A DNA stretch of 10,720 nt, taken from the NCBI GenBank assembly GCA_945871755.1, contig CAMBWV010000011.1, forward strand, positions 1 through 10,720. Reading direction: 5' to 3'. The position numbers and the translations under genes were made by a program. This DNA is from an uncultured Bacteroidales bacterium. Its GTDB lineage: Bacteria > Bacteroidota > Bacteroidia > Bacteroidales > Bacteroidaceae. Shown here one piece after another: positions 5,705-10,720 of the stretch; position 1 is the first letter of the stretch; the number at the start of each line of letters is the position of its first letter. The notes under the pieces are model-generated. The model ran no database searches. It saw only the letters and a program-made list of their open reading frames with translations, and had not been told where the DNA came from.

Positions 5705-7174
5705 ATGTCATATCCCCAAAGGACGAACCCGCTGCTCCAGGTCGATTGGGTCGTCATCCTTATCTACATTGCGCTGCTCACCTTCGGGTGGTTCAGTATC
5801 TGTGGTGCCACTCACGAGATTGGCGACACAGACTTCTTCAGCATGGCCACACGTTCGGGCAAACAGTTGCTGTGGATAGGATTGGCCTTTGGTATGGGCA
5901 CTTTCCTCTTGATGCTCGACGAACGCTACTTCGACATAACGGCGAAGGTGCTGTATTGGGTGATGATGGTCGTACTGCTGATAACGCCTTTCTTGGCCAA
6001 GGACATCAAAGGCTCGAGGTCGTGGATTAGTTTCGGAAGTTTCAATTTGCAGCCCGCTGAGTTTGCCAAGTGCGCAACGGCCTTGGCCATTGCCAAGCTC
6101 ATCGGCACGTACGGCTTCGATATGACCAAGTTTCGCTGTCTGGCCAAGGCCATCGGCCTCATCCTTCTGCCCATGGTGCTCATTGTTCTCCAGAAGGAAA
6201 CGGGGTCGGCGCTGGTCTATTTCGCCTTCTTCCTGATGCTCTACCGCGAGGGCATGCCTGGCAGTTTCCTCTTCACCGCCGTGGCCGCCGTGCTCTATTT
6301 CGTCATCAGCATCCAGCATGCCGGCATCCAATTTCCCTCCACCCTTACGCCCGTGGGCGAGTTTGTGGTCCTCCTGCTCACGTGGATATTCACCACAGGC
6401 ATGCTGCGCGTCTATCTGCCGCAGACCGACCATGCGCGCCGTTTCCTCCTCTGGGGCTCGGGCATTGTGCTAGGCGCGTGGCTGGCCTCGCGCTTCATTG
6501 TCCCCTTCGATGTAGCCTGGGTTTTGGTGGGAATGTGCTTGTTGATGGTGGCCTACCTGTTCTGGCATTACCTCGACACCCGCGTCATGCGCTACCTCTA
6601 CATCGCCCTCTTCGCCCTGGGCAGCATGATGTTCATCTACAGCGCCGACTACGCCCTCAACCGTGTGCTCCAGCCCCACCAGCAGTCGCGCGTCAAGGTG
6701 CTGCTCGGTGTGGAAGAGGATGTGGCAGGCGTGGGCTATAATGTCAATCAGAGCAAGATAGCCATCGGTTCGGGCGGCTTCACGGGCAAGGGCTTTATGA
6801 ATGGCACGCAGACCAAACTCAAGTACGTGCCCGAGCAGGACACCGACTTCATCTTCTGCACCGTTGGCGAGGAAGAAGGTTTCGTGGGCGGCAGCGTAGT
6901 GCTGCTCCTTTTCATGGCTTTGATATTGCGGCTCATCTATTTGGCCGAGCGGCAATCCACGGTCTTCGGGCGGGTCTATGGCTATTGCATATTGAGCATC
7001 CTGCTCTTCCATTTGATTATCAATATCGGCATGGTCATGGGCGTGATGCCCGTGATCGGCATCCCGCTGCCCTTCTTCAGTTATGGCGGTTCGTCGTTGT
7101 GGGGCTTCACCCTCCAGTTGTTCATCTTCCTGCGCATCGACGTAGGCAGCCAAAACCGCCTCACTAGCCGATAG
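5705..7174 (+). CDS. rodA: RodA, SEDS-family peptidoglycan glycosyltransferase
   Basis: This 489-residue polytopic membrane protein belongs to the SEDS family (RodA/FtsW). It polymerises lipid II into glycan strands and works with PBP2. Conserved parts are the N-terminal segments with QPAEFAKCATALAIAKLI, the long signature VGYNVNQSKIAIGSGGFTGKGF, and PEQDTDFIF at 376-384. The last is the family segment holding the essential aspartate. FFSYGGSSLWGF near the C terminus is the typical ending. E. coli RodA has about 370 residues. The extra length here lies mainly at about 217-310, where three to four additional hydrophobic stretches precede the QQSRVKVLLG segment. A longer RodA is, to my knowledge, usual in Bacteroidales, so this is probably a lineage trait rather than a fusion. 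The ATG directly follows the heptamer array. Confidence 0.96.
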   Translation: MSYPQRTNPLLQVDWVVILIYIALLTFGWFSICGATHEIGDTDFFSMATRSGKQLLWIGLAFGMGTFLLMLDERYFDITAKVLYWVMMVVLLITPFLAKDIKGSRSWISFGSFNLQPAEFAKCATALAIAKLIGTYGFDMTKFRCLAKAIGLILLPMVLIVLQKETGSALVYFAFFLMLYREGMPGSFLFTAVAAVLYFVISIQHAGIQFPSTLTPVGEFVVLLLTWIFTTGMLRVYLPQTDHARRFLLWGSGIVLGAWLASRFIVPFDVAWVLVGMCLLMVAYLFWHYLDTRVMRYLYIALFALGSMMFIYSADYALNRVLQPHQQSRVKVLLGVEEDVAGVGYNVNQSKIAIGSGGFTGKGFMNGTQTKLKYVPEQDTDFIFCTVGEEEGFVGGSVVLLLFMALILRLIYLAERQSTVFGRVYGYCILSILLFHLIINIGMVMGVMPVIGIPLPFFSYGGSSLWGFTLQLFIFLRIDVGSQNRLTSR

Positions 7175-7212
7175 CCCTTCCCAATCCCTCTTCCTCCCAA
7201 AGCAACCTAGAT

Positions 7213-7710
7213 ATGAAATTTCAAATCAAGCGCGAGACCCTCACCAAGTTGTCCATCACCTCCCTCGTTGTCCTTCCCGCGGTGGCCGTCATCGTCTATC
7301 TGAAGGTGGGTGCCAATAGCGAACGCACCTTTGTAGCCCAGGCCAACGACAGCACATTGCTGGCCGCTTCCACCGGGAAACCTGTGGCCGTGCCCGACAC
7401 GACGGTGTCCATCGAGGAGCAACCCATCGTCAATGCAGGCAATATGGCCCCGCCCGCCAAGGCCGATACCACCGACATCCAGCGCGACCTTCGTTCGGCC
7501 GCCGAAGCCGGTGCCGAGGATGGCTATTGGGACGGCTACTACGACGGCACCGATGGCCGCGAGGATCTCAAGCGCTTCGACGACAACAGCACCTTCACCA
7601 CGGCCCGCGCCCGCCAGGTCTATGCCGAGAGCTACCGCGACGGCTACGACGAGGGCTACAACGTAGGCATCAATCAGAAAGGCGCACCTGCCCCGCCCGC
7701 GGAAGAATAA
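7213..7710 (+). CDS. Membrane-anchored protein of unknown function with Gly-Tyr-Asp repeats
   Basis: I do not recognise this 165-residue protein. It has a basic N terminus (MKFQIKRETLTK), one hydrophobic helix at about residues 13-32, then a low-complexity extracytoplasmic stretch rich in A, T, P and D to about 95. The C-terminal part has two GY motifs, GYWDGYYDG (104-112) and YRDGYDEGYNVG (131-142), separated by a charged linker, and ends in a proline-rich tail. The helix could be an uncleaved signal anchor. It begins 38 bases after rodA on the same strand with no promoter motif or terminator between, and a strong hairpin follows its stop, so it is probably the last gene of the elongation transcript. 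A role at the cell envelope with RodA/PBP2 is inferred from context alone. Codon use resembles the neighbours. Confidence 0.8.
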   Translation: MKFQIKRETLTKLSITSLVVLPAVAVIVYLKVGANSERTFVAQANDSTLLAASTGKPVAVPDTTVSIEEQPIVNAGNMAPPAKADTTDIQRDLRSAAEAGAEDGYWDGYYDGTDGREDLKRFDDNSTFTTARARQVYAESYRDGYDEGYNVGINQKGAPAPPAEE

Positions 7711-7723
7711 CGGCGCGAGGAAT

Positions 7724-7765
7724 CAGCACCCCTGACAGAAACCAGCATTTCTGCCAGGGGTGCTG
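7724..7765 (+). terminator. Long hairpin after the mre-rodA cluster, probable terminator
   Basis: CAGCACCCCTG (7724-7734) pairs with CAGGGGTGCTG (7755-7765). Inside it CAGAAA (7736-7741) pairs with TTTCTG (7748-7753), with one A/C mismatch between the two stems and a six-base loop. The 17 bp begin 13 bases after the stop codon of the preceding gene. The following CTTATT is only moderately U-rich, so this is either an intrinsic terminator with a weak tail or a 3'-end stabilising stem. Confidence 0.7.
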
Positions 7766-7794
7766 CTTATTCAGAGGGCTCGTCATCGCAAGGC

Positions 7795-7826
7795 AATGTA
7801 CCGACACAAGCAACGTGCGGTACATT
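7795..7826. other. Second hairpin in the intergenic region
   Basis: AATGTACCG (7795-7803) is the exact reverse complement of CGGTACATT (7818-7826). Within the loop CAC (7805-7807) can pair with GTG (7815-7817) past a single bulged A, giving 12 bp in total. It lies 30 bases after the first hairpin, outside any gene. It could be a back-up terminator, a palindromic protein-binding site or part of a small RNA; nothing in the sequence decides. Confidence 0.5.
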
Positions 7827-7858
7827 CCTTTCCGCTGAGTACATAGCTATTCCGCTAC

Positions 7859-7890
7859 GGCTCATTCCCGTTTTTCTAAGGCTCATTCCC
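7859..7890 (+). repeat. Short direct repeat GGCTCATTCCC, two copies
   Basis: GGCTCATTCCC occurs at 7859-7869 and again at 7880-7890, a period of 21 bases, and the second copy abuts the palindromic array. Looser CATTCC/TATTCC copies occur at 7823 and 7848. Confidence 0.55.
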
Positions 7891-7892
7891 AA

Positions 7893-7978
7893 CGCCCACC
7901 GCCCCATGGGCGCGCGCCCACCGCCCCATGGGCGATCGCCCACCGCCCGATGGGCGTTCGCCCATCGGCCCGTGGGCG
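7893..7978. repeat. 22-bp palindromic tandem array, four units
   Basis: Units start at 7893, 7915, 7937 and 7959. Each has the form CGCCCA, eight mostly C/G bases, TGGGCG, then two variable bases. CGCCCA and TGGGCG are reverse complements, so each unit folds on itself. The junctions are also palindromic: TGGGCGCGCGCCCA (7907-7920) and TGGGCGATCGCCCA (7929-7942) are perfect, and TGGGCGTTCGCCCA (7951-7964) has a mismatched centre. Much of the 86-bp block can thus pair within units, across junctions or end to end. Open frames through it (about 7906-8157 on + and 7767-8139 on -) have repetitive, protein-unlike translations. It lies upstream of the likely corA promoter. It resembles REP-type intergenic palindromes in general form, but I cannot name a family. 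Confidence 0.85.
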
Positions 7979-8074
7979 TTGATAATGAAAGGCGGCGGAA
8001 CGCGAAAGCAAGGGAAGAAGCGGCCCAAGAAAACTTCCTCGCACCCCCAAAAATCAGAAAAATAGACAGAACGG

Positions 8075-8105
8075 CTTGGCGGAAAAACATTTTTTTGTAC
8101 TTTTG
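8075..8105 (+). promoter_or_regulatory. Candidate Bacteroidetes-type promoter for corA
   Basis: TACTTTTG at 8098-8105 fits the -7 consensus TAnnTTTG exactly. CTTG at 8075-8078, 19 bases upstream, fits three of four positions of the -33 TTTG element. The AT-rich spacer (AAAAACATTTTTTT) is typical of promoters in this phylum. Transcription would start near 8109-8115, giving corA a leader of about 205 bases. Confidence 0.68.
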
Positions 8106-8143
8106 CCTTCGGAAATCGCTTGACCCTTCGTTTGGACAAGACG

Positions 8144-8203
8144 ATGAACCCTATTAGTTATATGATTATGGACGACTATCACGCGGAAAATACCAACGAA
8201 TGA
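8144..8203 (+). CDS. Possible 19-residue leader peptide upstream of corA
   Basis: ATG 8144 opens a 19-codon frame, MNPISYMIMDDY and seven more residues, ending in TGA at 8201-8203. It begins about 30 bases after the predicted transcription start, so it would be the first ATG on the corA mRNA. Its stop overlaps (ATGA) the ATG of a second frame at 8200-8412 that runs out of phase across the corA start. In Salmonella, corA is known to have a translated leader ORF (corL) that influences Rho-dependent termination. Whether anything like that occurs here is inference, and such a short frame can arise by chance. Confidence 0.28.
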   Translation: MNPISYMIMDDYHAENTNE

Positions 8204-8317
8204 CCGAGGCTCGCAGCCCAAAAAAGATGAGGGGCAAGGCGGGCTTCCTCTCTGGCATATCGGCCAGACACAGACAGATTACGGAATCCCCACCTAACTC
8301 CAAGCCCTTACATCCCT

Positions 8318-9244
8318 ATGCGCACCTACTGGAATTTCAATGGCACGCTACGCACCCTCGACGAATGGCAACCCAATTGCTGGGTGCAGGTGACTTGTCC
8401 AACGCCCGATGATGAGAAGTTTCTCTTTGACGAACTGCACATACCCGACTACTTCCTTGACGACATCCGAGATAAGGATGAGCGCGCCCGTTATGACTAC
8501 GACGACGGATGGACGCTCATCATTCTGCGCATACCCTATGTGAAAGAGGTGAGGTCGCGCACACCGCATACGACCATCCCGCTCGGTATCATCCTCAACA
8601 AGGATATCTGCATTTCCATCTGCAACTTCGAGACGAACATGATGATTGACTTCGTGTCGTATCAGCAGAAGCGCAACCGCGGTTTCACGGACTCGGTGGA
8701 CTTCGTCTTCCGCCTTTTCCTCTCCGCCGCCGTTTGGTATCTGAAGCGTCTGAAGCAAATCAGCATCCTCATCGAAGAGGCCAAGCGCAACCTCGACCAC
8801 GGTATTGACAACGAGGACCTCATCGGACTCTCCCGACTGCAAGACAGCCTGACGTATTTCATCACCTCCATCCGTGGCAACGAGACCCTGCTCTCCAAAC
8901 TGAAGTTCAAGCTCCCCGTGGACGAACTCGATGCCGACCTCATTGAGGACGTGACCATCGAGATGAACCAGGCCCGCGAGACGACGAATATCTACACCAA
9001 TATTCTCGACTCAACCATGGAGACCTACGCAAGCATTATCAATAACAACATGGGAGGCATCATGAAACAGATGACGTCCGTGTCCATCATCCTCATGTTC
9101 CCCACGCTCATCGCCAGTATCTTTGGTATGAACCTCGTGTCGGGACTGGAGAATACTTGGTGGGGCTTCCTGCTCGTCATCGTCCTGTCGTTCGTCGTGA
9201 CGGGCGTGTTCTATTGGCTGTTCCGTCGCAAGACTTGGATATAG
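8318..9244 (+). CDS. corA: CorA-family magnesium/divalent cation channel
   Basis: This 308-residue protein is close to the 316 residues of enterobacterial CorA. CorA is a homopentameric inner-membrane channel for Mg2+ (also Co2+, Ni2+). The large N-terminal cytoplasmic domain (about 1-245) contains the long helical stretch from about 140 to 245. Two C-terminal membrane helices lie at about 247-269 and 282-302. The signature GMN is at 270-272 at the end of the first helix and is followed by a short loop, with ENTWW near its end in the place of the usual acidic MPEL-like loop. The C terminus is basic (FRRKTWI), as expected inside the cell. ATG 8318 gives the family-like beginning RTYWNFNG. It has its own promoter-like site and a leader of about 200 bases, and is not part of the mre cluster. 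Confidence 0.94.
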   Translation: MRTYWNFNGTLRTLDEWQPNCWVQVTCPTPDDEKFLFDELHIPDYFLDDIRDKDERARYDYDDGWTLIILRIPYVKEVRSRTPHTTIPLGIILNKDICISICNFETNMMIDFVSYQQKRNRGFTDSVDFVFRLFLSAAVWYLKRLKQISILIEEAKRNLDHGIDNEDLIGLSRLQDSLTYFITSIRGNETLLSKLKFKLPVDELDADLIEDVTIEMNQARETTNIYTNILDSTMETYASIINNNMGGIMKQMTSVSIILMFPTLIASIFGMNLVSGLENTWWGFLLVIVLSFVVTGVFYWLFRRKTWI

Positions 9245-9291
9245 GCCCGCACGACTAGCCACAAAGGTGCGGAGAATTATCCCTCCTAGCC

Positions 9292-9323
9292 CTTGGCCAA
9301 ACCAAAAAAAATGACTTCATTTG
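9292..9323 (+). promoter_or_regulatory. Weak candidate promoter for the DUF349 gene
   Basis: TTCATTTG at 9316-9323 matches the -7 consensus TAnnTTTG except for T in place of A at the second position. CTTGG at 9292-9296 sits 19-20 bases upstream where a TTTG-like -33 element is expected. Transcription would start near 9330, leaving about 60 bases of leader before GTG 9390. The match is incomplete, so this is tentative. Confidence 0.35.
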
Positions 9324-9389
9324 CAAGCGATTCCGCCACCATACAGGCGGACCTTACACCATCTTATAACGCAATCAATATTACCCCAA

Positions 9390-10720
9390 GTGGAAGAGAA
9401 TAAGACCAACGAGGCCCTTGTGCCCGAAACTATCGAAGCGGAAACTGCCACAGTGGCTGCCGCCGAAACGACTGAAGAAACTGCTGCCCCTGAGGTTAGC
9501 GAGTCTGTGAATGATGCTGAAGAAAACATGGAGTCCGTCGCCACAGCCGACGACGAGGTGACCGTGCTCGTATTGCCCTCCACCAAGCAGGGCGTCATCG
9601 AGCGGTTGCGCGAAATCGTGCAGACGGGTGGCAACGTGGCCCGCGGCGAACTCGAAGCCCTCAAGCAGGTGTACTACCGCCTGCACAACGCTGAGGCCAC
9701 TGCCGCACGCGATGCCTTCGTGGCTGCCGGCGGTGCCATCGAGGACTTTGTGCCCGAGCCCGATATGGACGAAACGTCCTTCAAGGCCGAAATGGCCCTG
9801 ATTCGCGAACTGCGCGCCAAGGCTCTAGAGGCCGCCGAAGAGGAAAAGCAGAAAAACCTCCAGCGCAAACTTGAAATCATCGAAGCCATCAAGGCTGCGG
9901 CCGTTTCGCCCGACGAGGCCGACAAGCAATATGACGCCGTCAAGGCCCTTCAGAACGAATGGAAGGAAATCAAAAACGTGCCCGCTGAGCGTGCCACCGA
10001 ACTCTGGAAGAACTACCAGCTCTACGTGGAGCAGTTCTACGACCAGCTGCGCCTCGGCCACGAAATGCGCGCCTACGATTTCAAGAAAAACCTCGAAATC
10101 AAAACCCACCTGTGCGAGGCTGCTGAGAAGTTGGCAGAGGTAGAAGACGTTATCTCGGCCTTCCACCAGCTCCAGAAACTCCACCAGGAGTACCGCGAAA
10201 CGGGCCCCGTGGCCAAGGAACTCCGCGAGGAGATTTGGGCACGCTTCAAGGAGGCTTCGACCGTAGTCAACAAGCGCCACCAGGCCCACTTCGAATCCCT
10301 CAAGGCTGCCGAGGAGGAGAACCTGGCCAAGAAGACGGCCCTCTGCGAGAAGGTGGAGGCCCTGGCTGCCAGCGAGGCGGCTACCTATGGCGATTGGGAG
10401 AAGATGACGAAGGAAGTCATCGAAACCCAGTACGAATGGAAGACCATCGGCTTCACGCCCAAGAAGATGAACGCCAAAATCTTTGAGCGCTTCCGCGTGG
10501 CCTGCGACCTATTCTTCCAAAAGAAAACCGAATATTTCCGTTCCACCCGCGAGACGCTCTCTGCCAACCTCGCCGCCAAGAACGCGCTCTGCGAACAGGC
10601 CGAGGCGCTCAAGGATAGCACCGACTGGGTGAGCACAACCAATAAACTCGTTGCCCTCCAGAAGGAGTGGAAGAACATCGGCCCCGTGCCCCACAAGGCT
10701 TCCGAGGTGGTGTGGAAACG
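9390..10720 (+). CDS. DUF349-repeat protein, 5' part (continues past the window)
   Basis: An open frame from GTG 9390 reaches the window end: 443 complete codons and no stop. The first 50 or so residues are acidic and low in complexity, rich in E, A, T and V. The rest is highly charged and helical. Four copies of the DUF349 motif, LQ-EWK-IG-P followed by W--F and a run of F/Y residues, start at about residues 187 (LQNEWKEI), 261 (LQKLHQEY), 346 (TQYEWKTI) and 423 (LQKEWKNI, cut by the window edge). They are spaced about 75-85 residues apart. Proteins with these repeats are widespread in Bacteroidetes, usually about 600 residues, and are poorly characterised. No upstream ATG is usable: an in-frame stop lies at 9312-9314, and a TTG at 9321 would overlap the candidate promoter. 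GTG 9390 follows an A/T-rich leader and begins with VEENKTNEA, a plausible N terminus. Confidence 0.88.
   Translation, partial: MEENKTNEALVPETIEAETATVAAAETTEETAAPEVSESVNDAEENMESVATADDEVTVLVLPSTKQGVIERLREIVQTGGNVARGELEALKQVYYRLHNAEATAARDAFVAAGGAIEDFVPEPDMDETSFKAEMALIRELRAKALEAAEEEKQKNLQRKLEIIEAIKAAAVSPDEADKQYDAVKALQNEWKEIKNVPAERATELWKNYQLYVEQFYDQLRLGHEMRAYDFKKNLEIKTHLCEAAEKLAEVEDVISAFHQLQKLHQEYRETGPVAKELREEIWARFKEASTVVNKRHQAHFESLKAAEEENLAKKTALCEKVEALAASEAATYGDWEKMTKEVIETQYEWKTIGFTPKKMNAKIFERFRVACDLFFQKKTEYFRSTRETLSANLAAKNALCEQAEALKDSTDWVSTTNKLVALQKEWKNIGPVPHKASEVVWK

Noticed and set aside
7906..8157. 83-codon + frame and overlapping - strand frames through the palindromic array
   Set aside because: The translations merely reflect the 22-bp repeat and its GC content, with no independent protein character.
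8200..8412. 70-codon frame crossing the corA start
   Set aside because: It is out of phase with corA, shows no protein-like composition and lies mostly in leader sequence. It is kept only as part of the leader observation, not as a gene.
9317..10696. - strand frames opposite the DUF349 gene
   Set aside because: The + strand frame stays open for 443 codons with four DUF349 motif copies; the - strand frames are shadows.

Overview
The window looks like an ordinary chromosomal segment of a fairly GC-rich member of the Bacteroidales, most likely Prevotellaceae-like. The evidence is the gene order purH-mreB-mreC-mreD-mrdA-rodA, the protein style (long RodA, DUF349-repeat protein), the lack of Shine-Dalgarno-like leaders, and promoter-like TTTG-N19-TAnnTTTG motifs of the Bacteroidetes sigma type. 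All supported genes are on the + strand.

Layout: (1) 104-782, a promoter-like element and a purH-type gene that encodes only the IMP cyclohydrolase half of the usual bifunctional enzyme. (2) 783-995, a non-coding stretch with inverted and direct repeats. (3) 996-7174, the cell-elongation (rod-shape) cluster: mreB, mreC, mreD, mrdA (PBP2) and rodA. Together these encode the cytoskeletal filament, its membrane partners, the class B transpeptidase and the SEDS glycosyltransferase that insert lateral-wall peptidoglycan. (4) 7213-7710, an unrecognised single-pass membrane-anchored protein with a Gly/Tyr/Asp-rich tail, probably last in the same transcript and followed by a strong hairpin. (5) 7711-8317, an intergenic region with two hairpins, short direct repeats, a 22-bp palindromic tandem array, a good promoter match and a corA leader with a 19-codon mini-ORF. 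(6) 8318-9244, a CorA-family divalent-cation channel. (7) 9390 to the window end, the first 443 codons of a DUF349-repeat coiled-coil protein.

I see no mobile element, CRISPR array, tRNA, rRNA or defence system. The coding content is housekeeping. The unexplained content is non-coding: two mutually exclusive hairpins between mreB and mreC; a 307-bp gap between mreC and mreD made of serial hairpins, a 22-bp tandem repeat and a 7-bp tandem repeat; a related 7-bp repeat running into the rodA start codon; and the palindromic array upstream of corA. The lone IMP cyclohydrolase is the most notable coding oddity.
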